Origin: Anoplolepis gracilipes
Lineage: Eukaryota > Arthropoda > Insecta > Hymenoptera > Formicidae
Reading direction: 5' to 3'
NCBI RefSeq assembly: GCF_047496725.1
Contig: NC_132972.1
Coordinates: 6,936,001 to 7,000,000, forward strand
Length of the DNA stretch: 64,000 bases
The notes below the pieces were generated by a model. It did no database searches and was not told the DNA's origin. It worked only from the letters and a program-made list of their open reading frames with translations. Position 1 is the first letter of the stretch; every line of letters begins with the position of its first letter. Below are positions 1 to 11,207 of this stretch, one piece after another. The translations under genes and the position numbers were made by a program.

Positions 1-813
1 CTGCTCTAGTACTAAATATTTTTTTCTTTTAGTCCAACTTGGAAAAATTTTTAATTGTTTGGGAATTTGCCGTGTCCCAGAATATCAAGTATGGTTTTTA
101 ATATCTGTTTTACAAATGGAAAGCACAAATATGGCACAAAGGTCATACCTCTTTTCTATATATCCTTATCTTTTGAATATAAAAAAATAGCACGATCACA
201 AGTACGGTAATATCCATTTATCATCACACTACTTTATCATTGGGTCCTTAGAAAGAGAGTATAGTATCTATGGCAATAAAATTTGATCTTTTTTTTTAGT
301 TTAGTGTAAATAGAAAAAAAAGTATAAATAAGAAAAAAGTACAACCGCGATTATAATTATTTAAGAAGATAATGAATTAGAGATAATGATATGAGCAACT
401 TTATAGCAATAGATCACTTATTTGTACAAGACATCTCTATCCTTCTCTAAATTATCGTAGTTTTTCGTATTAATTTTTTTATGTAAATAATTCTCGTACA
501 AATAAATGGAAGAGAGTGAAATATACTACAGTATTTAAGAAAATACATATTGTGCTATATTTGTATATTTCAATTTAAATGGACTTTGCATTGCTGTATA
601 TTTTACTGGCATTTCGTGTATTCAACTGATACATGTCTTTTGATTATTATTTTTGCAAAAGATATTATTAGTTAACATAAAAGATATTCGAATAATGTTA
701 ATAATCAAATTGTATTAATGCAATAACTTGTAGAATATTATAACTCTTATACAAGCACAAATCGAAAATATTACATTATAAAATATGAAAGAGAGATTAT
801 ATTTAAATCTTCT

Positions 814-875
<62 letters not shown>

Positions 876-2138
876 CATATTAAAATAACTTGGTTTTTTA
901 GATTTATCAAAATAAAATACATGTTAATGTACAGACATAGAACATTATTTTTTCTTTTAATATGTTTTAATAACTGGAAAACTTTTTGCAATTCTAGACA
1001 ATAAAGTATCTTATGCATCATTATCAAATTTAATTTGCATAATATTATTAATTCTCCTTCTTTAACGATGCGACGAATACTATGAATTTTCACATTAATA
1101 TGTTATTTTATATGGCAGTATTTTGTATGCATATCATACATTTTTTGTTAGAAATATAAGTAAAATAATTAATAATGTTTTCTAAAAAAATAGAAAGCCC
1201 ACAAATGTTATACTTTTGTCCAAGAAAACATTATATACTTTAATTTCTTTAACGGAAAAACTTTTCCTGGTAAAAAATTCTATATTAGGAAACTCTTAAT
1301 TGTTGTTAGTAAAATACACACATATATTGTCTAGAACTGATTGTGATTGAGAGTGCTTGCGACATTTATTTGATTCTTCGTTGCTATGGCACTGTATGTT
1401 CAAATAATTCTATATAATGCTAGTTTTACTTCTTGTAAAACTTTCCAGCATGTGATTGTTATGATAGCTATACATGTACTAAAATCAATGTTCCTACTAT
1501 ATTGTAAATGTAAAAAGTCGAAAATCTGGCAGCCCTGATAAGTAAAGCTTTGGTGCTTAATGCTTTTAATCATCACAGTACATTTACACTGTATTATCAT
1601 TGATTTGCAGGACTGCAATATTAATTAACAGAGATTCTCTTGTAAAATATGAAGATGAACTTCTTTTCCCGTTACTATTGACCGCATATTATTATGGTCA
1701 CATATTTTTCCAGCAAATATATGCGTAAACGCAACTTTAAGAAATGACACTTACAATAACCTTCTGTAATTACTGTTAAATAATTAAAGATACACGAAGT
1801 GCCTTGTTGTTGCTTGCGCGGAACTTAGCGCAGACACTATCGTGTCTCTTGATCCTATTTTCTTTTTTCTTTCTTTACTTTCTCGTTGTCTAAACTTTCT
1901 GGTCATGAATTAGCATCGTACGACTGAGACCAGAAAGTTATATATTGTACTTTTTCTGTGATGCGGTATATTCTATAGCTGCCAGAATAATTCGTTAAAA
2001 TGCACATGTACTATTCATCTTCTCTTTAAAAACATTCATATTTTTTCTTTGCGTTCAATTATCAGATCTATTTTGATCTGTTGCTATATATACGTTACGT
2101 TTTATTATGCTGATTTTCTTCGCAATTCCTTTTATCGT
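1..2138. other. AT-rich flank downstream of Mtl; no gene recognised
   Basis: This stretch lies beyond the stop codon of Mtl, which is on the minus strand, and probably includes its 3' UTR. Open frames are short and look like chance frames in AT-rich DNA. The only clear structure is a TA microsatellite near 817-870. I see no recognisable protein or structured RNA. Confidence 0.5.
817..870. repeat. (TA)n microsatellite
   Basis: Uninterrupted alternating AT/TA dinucleotides of about 54 bp in non-coding DNA. Confidence 0.95.
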
Positions 2139-3329
2139 TTATAACATAGTGCACCTCCTTTGCCGACGTTTTTGCGGTTCAGGTCTTAAAACAGCACGTA
2201 CCGCTTCGTCAAATACCTGCTTCAGTCCACGCTGCGTGAGAGCAGAACACTCCATATATTTCACTGCACGAATCTATGACATATATTGTAATCTCTTATC
2301 GTTAGATTACTCTAGTATGTTAAAACTATGTAGGATATAAAATACTTTTCTACAAACCTTGTTTGCCAACTTCTGTCCTTGCTCACGCTTAATAGCACTA
2401 AGGCCTTGTTCAGCTAAGGCAGTAAGCGTTTCACGGTCATCTCGTAAATCTATTTTAGTTCCAACGAGTATCATTGGTGCATCTGGGCAGTGATGTTTTA
2501 TTTCAGGGTACCATTTACTGGTTACATTTTCGAATGATGAAGGGCTCGTTACTGAGAAACAAATGAGGAACACATCTGTCTGAGGGTAGGAAAGAGGACG
2601 AAGTCTATCATAATCTTCCTGTCCTGCTGTGTCCCATAATCCTAGACTAACTGGAATTCCGTCAACAACCATCGGTGCAGAATAGTTATCAAATCTGAAA
2701 AATATTAGAAACTTAGTATACATTTTATATTTTTTAATCTATTTTTAATTTATTCAACATTATCTTTTAAATATTTTATTTAAATATTAATTATTTAAAT
2801 TTTATTTAAATCTTGACTAGAAAGAAAATGAAGAATAGTTATTCATTCATTATTTATTTTTATTTAGATATTTATATTTTAATATAAAAATTATAAAAAA
2901 TTATATAAGCTGAGAAACATATTAGTGAATTCTTATGTTTCAGATAAAGCAAAAATAGATTTGTGAAAATCTAAAGGGCAGGAAGCAACATAAAAAGACA
3001 AGTTGAAATAAATTACTTCCTGTACACAGCAGTTAGGTATCTCATATTCTCTGCTATTATTAGCCACTGCATTTGATTGGTCTAAGAAAGAAACTAAGAC
3101 AAAAACCTTGTCATAAAGTATGTCCTTAATATATAAACTATAAAAGTAAAAAATTCTTTCACAAAAAGGAGATACTATGCAACATTCACAATAATATAAA
3201 TACCATTACTTACACAGTAGGTACATATTCTCCAGGAAAACTATCTGTTGTGTATGAGATTAACATGCAAGTTTTTCCTACTGTCCCATCTCCTACTACT
3301 ACACATTTTATTGGTCTACCTGAGCTCAT
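2139..3329 (-). CDS. Mtl: Rac/Rho-family small GTPase, Mig-2-like (Mtl)
   Basis: This is a Rho-family GTPase that switches between GDP and GTP to control actin, cell migration and axon growth. Three coding exons join in phase: 3214-3329, 2358-2694 and 2139-2273, giving 195 aa, the usual Rac/Mtl length. Visible motifs are the P-loop GDGTVGKT (residues 13-20), effector loop YVPTVFDNYSA, switch II DTAGQED, base-recognition TKID and the SAL motif. The C-terminus is a polybasic KRRQRR followed by the prenylation box CTML. The Thr in GDGTVGKT and the stretch EQGLSAIKREQGQKLANK favour Mtl over Rac1 or Cdc42. The donor of intron 2 is the less common GTTTGT. A 5' UTR intron is likely, with acceptor at 3340-3341 and a strong GTGAGT donor at 3950-3955, so transcription probably starts above 3956. 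It is head-to-head with Tsen34. Confidence 0.95.
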
Positions 3330-4742
3330 GATTTATTATCTAAAGAAAAAGATAAATGTTATTAATGTCATTATATAATATCACATTCAATAATATATTA
3401 TTAGTACCATATAAATTTTGAAGTATTAATAAGTACATATGTTTGACAATATTGTACTGATGTATTAATTAAATGAAAAATATTAATAATTTTTTAATCT
3501 ATTGTTTAACACAATATTCACGAATCACTATTAATTAACTACTGTAAATGCAAAGAGACAAACAATATATTTAAATATATTTAATATAATATAAATATGT
3601 ATAGTATATAATATTCATGTTTTTATATTAATATTTTCGATGTATGATAAATCATTAAAGAAATGTAAGCAATTATACAATCTCAAAACACTATTTAAAA
3701 AAATCACCCATGTGTGTAATCCTTTCTTTTTATTAATATAACTCGCGCTTTAAATAAAGTTTATGAATTCGAGGAAAAAAATCACTTTTGCGATGTTGTT
3801 ATTATTTCGTATTACAGATCATTCGTCCAGCAAAATTAATATATTCTCTCGTTGAGCCGAAGGGCTTGCCCTAAAATCGCACACCATACTTGCTTGCATG
3901 CGGATACAAGTACGTAAACAAGGATTGGCCGACCAGAACGATATCGCAAACTCACCGTTTGTATGTACGAGGGAGTAAAAGAGATATTTGTCTTATATAA
4001 AAACACCGATCGCACTGCGAATTTGCGTTTATGTACGTATGTATGTATGTACGTGGCTGTCTCAAAAAATCACAAAAGCGGATGCCATGACAGTATCGCG
4101 GTTTTCAGGACTGAACGGAGCTGGCGGCTGGCGTTCGCTTGGTGACAGATGTTCGACAATTCACCCCTGTCTCTCTCTCTCTCTCTTTCTCTTCCCCCTT
4201 CTTTTCGTAAACTTATTGTTCGTAAAAATGATGGACTTATGACGTCAGTCCTCTTATGAACGGTACACATTGCGTCTTAAAGATTCCGTTCAGGAACAAC
4301 TTGTGTGTACAGCATAATATCCTAGATATACATAAAGAGAAAGAAAGATAGAGAAAAAAAAATAGGTGAATCTTATTTCAAGGGACATATACAAAGGACA
4401 CAAAAAGTCAGTCAATGATTTATTAAATTTATAAACAATCTCAAAAAATCTACTTGAGGAAATAAAGTAGCATTTGATTGACCAATCAAAGGATAAAAGG
4501 AGCAAAGATTTCTTCGTTTTTGATTGGTCTATGAAATATTATTTTGACGAGTAAATTTTCGAACGCAATCTATAATTGACAGCTTAGGTGCGTTTGCCTG
4601 TGTTGGCTTTCAGCTTTCAACAAGTTATGAAAAAGTGCGGTCTAAAAAAATAAGATCTCTAATTGAAACTACCTATATTACAAATATTCTGATAATGCAT
4701 CTTTTTCTTTCTGAGGGATTATCAATTATCAGTTGAACAATT
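3330..4742. promoter_or_regulatory. Divergent intergenic region between Mtl (-) and Tsen34 (+)
   Basis: This holds the predicted 5' UTR intron of Mtl (about 3340-3955 on the minus strand). A moderately CpG-containing stretch at about 3840-4280 has a short CT run near 4170-4190 and is the likely Mtl promoter or first exon. A foldback remnant follows at 4473-4530, then the Tsen34 5' flank. No further protein-coding gene is convincing. Confidence 0.5.
4473..4530. repeat. Foldback remnant with CCAAT arms, family A copy 1
   Basis: Left arm GACCAATCAAA (4480-4490) pairs with right arm TTTGATTGGTC (4519-4529) around a spacer containing AGATTTCTTCG. The layout and several blocks (TTGATTGACCAATCA, ATTTCTTCG-like centre, GATTGGTC) match the better preserved palindrome at 19616-19666, so both are probably copies of one MITE-like element. 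Confidence 0.65.
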
Positions 4743-6059
4743 ATGGATACACTGAATAACATATATCTCATTGTTTCGAAAAATAATGTTTTTGTATGGA
4801 ATGCAAATGGTAAACAAAAAAAACCATTTGTAAGACATTATACTATATATTATATATATTAGAGTATGCATATGTTTAATTTAATATTTATTTTGATTAT
4901 ATAGATTGGTTGAGACTTAGACAAGACCATAGAATAATTGGTGAATTAGTGGGTTCCTTTCCAAGATCAACTAGACAAGATGTATTTTCAGGTCTTCCAT
5001 TACTTCTATTACCAGAAGAAGTAACCCTCTTGCTTGAGAAAAAAATTGCTTGTCTCATACAATGTTCAAGTCTAGAAAAACCACCAACTGAATCGTTGAA
5101 TAAAAAATTTCAAGAATATAGAGACACACTATATATACAGCAAATAGAATGTTTAAGAGAAAACAGAAGGAAACAGGTAATTGCAATTATATATATTTAT
5201 ATATATTTGAAAGAATTCTATATATTAAAAGTATATATTTTATATATATTAAAAGAATATTAAGGGATAAAAGAAAATATTTTATAATGGAATAAATTTT
5301 TCTTTATAAGATTACTTCTGTGATGGATAAAATTGTCGAAGGAAAAAAGCGCAAAATATTGGGGTTGCATACAAGCAAAAAAACTATGAAAAAGCCACTA
5401 GATAAAAAGACACAGGAAGCCTTAGACAGTATTGAAATTAATACTCAAACTTTGCTTGAGGAAGAATTGGCTAAATTACCCAATTTAAGTAAAACAGAAG
5501 CTCTTGTTCAAACACACACAGGTAATGCACACAAAAACCTGTAATATATATACACATACCTATATATAATATATATTATTTGATAATTTATATTCTTATA
5601 TTACTAGCATATCCATGGTTTAATAAAGATGACATAAAAGTAGTAGAGTGGAACTATCCACTTACTCCTAATCAACGACATAAATATAAAGTATACAAAG
5701 ATCTTTGGGAAAAAGAATATTATATTACTAGTGGAGAAAAATTTGGTGGCGACTTTTTAGTATATCCAGGTGCAACATTTGTTTCTTTTTATATTATTAC
5801 AAAATTCTCTTCTTTGCATTATATTAATTATTCATAACATTTTCTGTTTACAGGTGATCCAATAATGTTTCATTCACAATTTATAATACAGTGTAAATGC
5901 AAGGATGAGGAAATGTCCATTACGGAACTCGTTGCTCAATGTAGAGTCAGTTGTCATGTCAGAAAAACATTGGTATTTGCTACATATTATGAGGAAGAGG
6001 ATAGAGTAAAGTATCAATCTTTTCAGTGGGCGGAAAATAATATATTTGAAAATAGTTAA
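4743..6059 (+). CDS. Tsen34: tRNA-splicing endonuclease subunit Sen34
   Basis: This is a catalytic subunit of the nuclear tRNA-splicing endonuclease, which cuts intron-containing pre-tRNAs at the 3' splice site. Five exons join in phase: 4743-4809, 4905-5176, 5311-5521, 5608-5769 and 5854-6059, giving 305 aa (human TSEN34 is 310). The C-terminal nuclease domain is clear: the segment YITSGEKFGGDFLVYPGDP leads to the catalytic Tyr236 and, 8 residues later, His244 (YPGDPIMFH). Lys275 (HVRKTLVFA) is 31 residues after the His. Both spacings equal those of the Y-H-K triad in human TSEN34, so the enzyme looks active. The first exon starts at the first ATG in frame (MDTLNNIYLIVS), matching the family's N-terminal strand. 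Introns are short (about 80-135 bp). It is head-to-head with Mtl and tail-to-tail with mRpL27. Confidence 0.95.
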
Positions 6060-6392
6060 TATTAATCAAAATTTTTAAGTAGAGCATATTTATTTTTTTA
6101 ATTAATTTTTCGAAAAGTTATTTTTCATGGACATTTCTGTAATTTTAACTTATATCGTGCAATTTTAATTTGCAAATTTAATATTGAAGAAATTTGAATT
6201 CTAATTTGAAATCTTTTTAGAAAACTTTTCTTTTTGTTACTTTTTATACTAATGAGTCACACATTATAAAGATAAGATAATCAAGTAATATCCAAATATT
6301 TAGCTCATAATATTTAGCCTCATAATGTATATAAATATTAGGATTTTAATTTAAAAACTTTTATACACATTTTCTTTTTACGACACAAATAA

Positions 6393-7039
6393 TTATATTT
6401 TGTCAATCAATTGAAATCGATTATGTTGTCGATAAGGGATAACATTAAAGTGTTTCTTATATATAACTTGATCTTCACGACCAGCATAACATCGTTTAAT
6501 CCAGGTATGCTTCCAGTAAGGATTAATTTTCTCACAAGTTACCATTACTTTACCTGGTTCTATGGCAAATAAAGTTCCATTTCGCCCAAAACCAACCTAT
6601 TACATAATTAGAAGTATTAATAAATATACAGAGAACTTAAATAGTAATCAGAACATATATCTCTAATATTCACATTAAGTCCTGGATGGAACCTGGGTTT
6701 TAACTGTGTAACCAATATTTGGCCCACTTTTACATGATGTCCATCCTGTACTTTCCATCCTCTATGTTTTGGTCTAGGATTACCAGATGAATTACTAGTG
6801 CTAGTACTAGCTTTCTTTGAAGCATATCTGACACATATTTTTGCTGAATAAAAAAAATAAGTTTTTTTATTAAATATTCTAATATACAAAACATTTAATG
6901 CTCTATATTCATTTATATCGTATATTAATAATCTATATCGATAGCCTTATTACAAACCTAAATTACTAATATCGTTTAATATTGTGTTCTGTCGGATGTT
7001 TTGTAATGCAAGAGAAGGCAATTGTGACAGATAAGCCAT
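6393..7039 (-). CDS. mRpL27: Mitochondrial large ribosomal subunit protein bL27m
   Basis: This is a component of the mitochondrial ribosome large subunit, close to the peptidyl-transferase region in the bacterial homologue. Three exons join in phase: 6958-7039, 6674-6843 and 6393-6596, giving 151 aa (human MRPL27 is 148). Residues 1-27 (MAYLSQLPSLALQNIRQN...) form a hydrophobic/basic leader fitting a mitochondrial targeting peptide. The L27 core follows, with YASKKASTSTSNSSGN, PRPKHRGWKVQDGHHVKVGQ and the glycine-rich FGRNGTLFAIEPGKVMV, typical of bL27. The donor of exon 2 is GTGAAT. A CAG lies directly before the ATG, so a short 5' UTR intron is possible but not shown. The neighbour Sec6 is divergent, 872 bp away. 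Confidence 0.93.
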
Positions 7040-7456
7040 CTGAAACAGATATTTTGTACATCTTTTAAGAATAATACATCTACATGAAAAATATACCTCT
7101 TTTTAAATTAAAAAATTTATATTAGTTTAAAAGAAGAATTGCGAATCAATCACAGTTTGAAAAATAAAATAACCGTAAAGATTATTGAAAATCCAAAAGT
7201 GATGAACTCTGAACAAACATCAGAGAACCTTGAAATACGCCATATCATATGTATATATGTATATATACAAGAAGGGAACATTAGTGCGTCATTCGAAAGT
7301 GTAATCACAATATGGCGTGACGAATCAAGTTCTCTCATTCTCATTTGCTTCTCTCTTTTTCATCTTGTTGAAAATGAGATCTTACATTCCCTTTCAAAGG
7401 GGACCAAATAACCAATAAGATACTAGCAAAAGGTGTAGTATCTCTTTAAGGGTCGA

Positions 7457-7651
7457 CCATAGACTTAGTAGAATAGACTTAGCAAAGTATGCGCAGAACA
7501 ACACGCTTTGACCGTATTGGTCGCTATACTTCTCCCACTATTCTGCGTTAGAAAGAGATAGAAATTCATATTAATGACAACTGTCCTTTTCTCAGTGATG
7601 GATACCCCTACTACCTTCATGAGCAGTCAGCAGTCTATTCTACGTCTATGG
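7457..7651. repeat. Inverted repeat, degenerate foldback element
   Basis: The left arm at 7457-7479 (CCATAGACTTAGTAGAATAG...) is complementary to 7632-7651 (right arm read in reverse: CCATAGACGTAGAATAGACT), apart from a small gap. The arms are about 20 bp with a 150 bp spacer. This fits the ends of an old non-autonomous DNA transposon, but no target duplication is clear. Confidence 0.6.
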
Positions 7652-7708
7652 TTCTATATTGAGCAGTATTATTATCTAATCTAACCTTAGTCCGTGGTTG
7701 GTAGGACT

Positions 7709-7711
<3 letters not shown>

Positions 7712-7749
<38 letters not shown>
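7712..7749. repeat. (TA)n microsatellite
   Basis: About 38 bp of alternating TA between the foldback element and the Sec6 5' UTR. Confidence 0.95.
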
Positions 7750-7752
<3 letters not shown>

Positions 7753-7911
7753 CAGTTTGATATGTAAAATTCAGAAGTTTAAGTTAAAAAAACTGTAATT
7801 CTATATTCCAATAAAAAAGAGATATTGAAAAGAAGAAGAAAAGAAAATTCTGAGACAAAAATCCATTAAAGGAAAAAGAATATTATTCTGACAGTTCGCT
7901 TCAAAATATAA

Positions 7912-10182
7912 ATGTCAACAAAAATGACGACGAATATAGAGGATTTGCAAAAGTTAGAAGAAGAAGCGAGAGCTAGGGGTACAAAATATGTCACAAATCT
8001 TTTGCAACGGCCAGGTCAACTGGAAAAGATCGACATGTATAAGCGTAGAATCAGCAGGAAAAAGGCATCCGTCGAGACGATGCTGAAGACCGCGATGCAA
8101 AGTCAATTGGACGGAGTTAGGGTCGGCTTTGAACAGCTACAAAGTTCTCTAGAAAGTATCGTAGTTGTCAAAGAAGATTTGGAGCATGTTAATCAGCTGT
8201 TTAGTTCTGTTCTGAAGCTCAGTTCCAGACTACAAGCGGTGCAGGAAGAGAACATGCGTCATTCCCAATATGTCATTGCCAAGGAGAATTTAAAGCATAT
8301 ATTCACCGTTCCCGAGAGCGTCGAGAAAACCAAGCAGTGGATAAACGAAGGCAAGTTGCTGCACGCACATCAGAGTTTGATGGATCTTGAAACTTCCAGG
8401 GATGAATTATTATACGAGCTTCATAAATTGCCGAATCAGTCACCAGCGGATACAATTATGCTGAAAGCTTATTTCGAAGATGTGGAAATGCTTTCTCAAC
8501 TTATGGAAAAACAGATCAGGCTGGTGTTGAGTCGCACTTTAAATACAGTCAGAAAGGAACCTACCATCATAGTAACACCTTTAAGAATTATAGAACGGGA
8601 AGAAAAAGCAGATCAATTTGCTATTCAAAGACACAAGCAAAGTGGTTTTATGGCACCAGGTAGACCCAAGAGGTGGAAGGATATGGCAATGAAGGTATTA
8701 GAAAAATCAGTTGCCAATAGAATTGAAGGAACTCAGGTGGACGAGAGGGCGGATAACAAAATGTGGCTAGTAAGATATTTAGAGCTTACAAGACTCTTAA
8801 TCCTTGAAGACTTGAGAGTAGTAAAGACTCTATGTAAGCCTTGTTTCCCACCTTGGTATGACATTGTAAGGACTTTTGTTAAAATGTATCATACTAGTCT
8901 ATCCCAACATTTAAAGGATATCATTACCAGTGGATTGGAGGGTAACGAATATGTTTCTCTGTTAGCATGGATTATGAATACTTATACAGGGCCAGAATTA
9001 ATGCAGCATCCCGAGTTAAATATCGACACATCTGATATTGGTCCACTACTTAGTCCCGAGATGATAAACGATCTTCAGGAAAAGTATTTGAGAAACATGT
9101 GTCAAAATTATGAAGATTGGATGAGAAAAACATTGGAAACGGAAAAACTTGATTGGAGAAGCGGTATGTTACCTGACAGCAGTACTCAAGAACTATATTA
9201 TCACACCGCAGCACCAGTTATTATATTTCAAATGATTGATCAAAATCTTCAAGTTGCAAAAACCATCAGTTCAGATTTAACGGCACAGGCGTTAGTTCTC
9301 TGTATTGAACAAGTAATTAAATATGGATACATGTATAGACAAGCAATACTAGAATTTAAAACAAAACACTTTGAAGATAGGAGTCAGGTTCCTTATTTTA
9401 CTCATCATATGATTACAATAGTTAATAATTGTATGCAGTTCAACGAGTTGGCGCAGCAGATGAAACAACTTTACTGGGTTGCCAATACTACTGGAGACGC
9501 CACTGTAAAATTTGAAAATCTTTTAGCAAATTATCAGCAATTGAGGAACGAGGCTGCAACCATATTGTTGCAAGAATCCTTTTTGGATCTAGAGCTGCAT
9601 TTTCAAGATTTGATCACGCCCAAGTGGTTGTCATCGCCCATCCCGGTGGAGACTATCTGCGTTACTTTGGAGGATTATTTTCAAGATTATAATCATCTGA
9701 GTCCCAAAAACTTCGAGTATGTTATTACCGAAGCGCAGAATCTGATCGCAAAGCGTTATATATCCGCGATGTTACAGAGGAAGATATCGTTGAAAACGTA
9801 CGACGAATGCTTGACGTGTACGTCGAAAATAATGACGGAGGCAGATAAATTGAAGAACTTCTTTGACAGAATTGCTCCGAAAATCGGTAATTTCAATTCA
9901 CCGTTCGAGATAATAAAACGTCTTGCCGAGGTATTGAGATGCGAGGACGCGGAGATTCTTTCGCTTGATCTGCACTCCTTGATCGAAAAATATCCTGACA
10001 TGACAGAGGACCATCTGATTAGACTGCTCGGTCTTCGGGGCGACATATCACGAGCAGAAGCCCGAGGAAAGGTTTCTTATATCATGGAAGCCCAACGAAA
10101 TCGAAAGCCGGTGCAATCCATCTCGAGCAGTATATTTAAGCAGATAGTAATACAGGACAGCTTTCTTGGTTGGAAGCCTTGA
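7912..10182 (+). CDS. Sec6: Exocyst complex component 3 (Sec6)
   Basis: This is a subunit of the octameric exocyst, which tethers secretory vesicles to the plasma membrane before SNARE fusion. One uninterrupted coding exon gives 756 aa (human EXOC3 about 745). The start at 7912 is followed by an early coiled-coil-like stretch (EDLQKLEEEARARGTKYVTN). Family blocks follow: LLQRPGQLEKIDMYKRRISR, KKASVETMLKTAMQSQLDGV, LKHIFTVPESVEKT, IIEREEKADQ, APGRPKRWKDMAMKVLEKSV, the segment from DNKMWLVRYLELTRLL, WIMNTYTGPELM, VIIFQMIDQNLQVA, ICVTLEDYFQDYNHLSPKNF and, near the end, KYPDMTEDHLIRLLGLRGD. The lack of introns in a 2.3 kb coding exon stands out among its neighbours, but the protein is full length with no breaks, so it does not look like a retro-pseudogene. 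A polyadenylation signal lies 126 bp after the stop. Confidence 0.96.
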   Translation: MSTKMTTNIEDLQKLEEEARARGTKYVTNLLQRPGQLEKIDMYKRRISRKKASVETMLKTAMQSQLDGVRVGFEQLQSSLESIVVVKEDLEHVNQLFSSVLKLSSRLQAVQEENMRHSQYVIAKENLKHIFTVPESVEKTKQWINEGKLLHAHQSLMDLETSRDELLYELHKLPNQSPADTIMLKAYFEDVEMLSQLMEKQIRLVLSRTLNTVRKEPTIIVTPLRIIEREEKADQFAIQRHKQSGFMAPGRPKRWKDMAMKVLEKSVANRIEGTQVDERADNKMWLVRYLELTRLLILEDLRVVKTLCKPCFPPWYDIVRTFVKMYHTSLSQHLKDIITSGLEGNEYVSLLAWIMNTYTGPELMQHPELNIDTSDIGPLLSPEMINDLQEKYLRNMCQNYEDWMRKTLETEKLDWRSGMLPDSSTQELYYHTAAPVIIFQMIDQNLQVAKTISSDLTAQALVLCIEQVIKYGYMYRQAILEFKTKHFEDRSQVPYFTHHMITIVNNCMQFNELAQQMKQLYWVANTTGDATVKFENLLANYQQLRNEAATILLQESFLDLELHFQDLITPKWLSSPIPVETICVTLEDYFQDYNHLSPKNFEYVITEAQNLIAKRYISAMLQRKISLKTYDECLTCTSKIMTEADKLKNFFDRIAPKIGNFNSPFEIIKRLAEVLRCEDAEILSLDLHSLIEKYPDMTEDHLIRLLGLRGDISRAEARGKVSYIMEAQRNRKPVQSISSSIFKQIVIQDSFLGWKP

Positions 10183-11207
10183 AATTGGAAAAAGAACTTT
10201 TATGAAACAAAAAAATGAAATCAATTTTCTATATAATATTATTGTGTATATATATATATATATATCACTCTTCCAAATTAAATATATTTTTTAACGTAGA
10301 ACATATTAATAAAGACAAAAAAAGATGTAATATGATATAATGCTGTACACATTTGCTAATGTTTAATGATAATGTATTTCTTATTGACAAATTTATATAG
10401 AAATGTTAAAAGTTTTATTTATTTATATGCAATATATGTATGCAAAAAGTTATAGGAAATGTTAGTAAAAATTAATTTAAAAAATTAAAATGTGTATTAC
10501 ATATGTATATATATATATGGATAATACTTTGAATATACAAAAATTATATTAAAATTATCATATTAACAATAATGTGTCAGTTGATCTTGCCAATGAATCT
10601 TATATGTTTTCTTTAACTTTTTCTTTATTTAAATTTTACTACCATTAGAGAGAAGTTTCTCTGCTACAGTGTCAGTGATTTTAAAACTCTTTCAAGTAAT
10701 ATTAATAAAATTTATTTATTTAAATTAGCGAAAAATAATTTCCTGAACTTAATTGGTCAATTGTAATCATCTCAGTTTTTTTTTAATCTGTTTATCAGCT
10801 TCATAATAAAAAGCATACAACACTTGTAATATATGGTGTATGTGCATGACACAAATGCACATGTACATATACTGCACACTGCACACATTTATCAATACGT
10901 ACATATAAAGAAATTTTTGACTAGCAAGAGTAAATCGTGTACGAACAGCCGATTACTGGAAAATGTATGCATTTATAATAAAAAAACAAGTAAGTATAAG
11001 TTCAAGAAGTAAACATAATTTGAGTAATAAATTATAGCGTGTGAAAGTTTACGCGTTTTCATACAGATAATTTAAATCTTATGCAAAAATTATATTAGGT
11101 AAATGTCATAACCTTATAATTAATTTAAAAATTTACATTTTTTTCAGTAACAAGAGCATTATATTAATTTAGGACTGTGTACATTATTCGTTTAAATATT
11201 TTCAACA
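10183..11207. other. 3' flank of Sec6 and 5' flank of the POGLUT gene
   Basis: AT-rich non-coding DNA. It contains the likely Sec6 polyadenylation signal (10308-10313), short TA runs near 10249 and 10507, and an approximate CA/TG-rich patch near 10840-10890. No extra gene is visible. Confidence 0.6.
10308..10313 (+). terminator. Polyadenylation signal of Sec6
   Basis: AATAAA hexamer 126 bp beyond the Sec6 stop codon, followed by A-rich and then T/G-containing sequence. The position is typical for an insect mRNA 3' end; actual cleavage is not shown. Confidence 0.55.

Larger units (their letters stand above)
7040..7911. promoter_or_regulatory. Divergent intergenic region mRpL27 / Sec6
   Basis: This contains the 5' flanks of both genes, an imperfect long-spaced inverted repeat (7457-7651) and a TA microsatellite (7712-7749). 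The short open frames at 7139-7411 on both strands have no family resemblance and are probably chance. The Sec6 5' UTR probably starts after the microsatellite. Confidence 0.5.
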
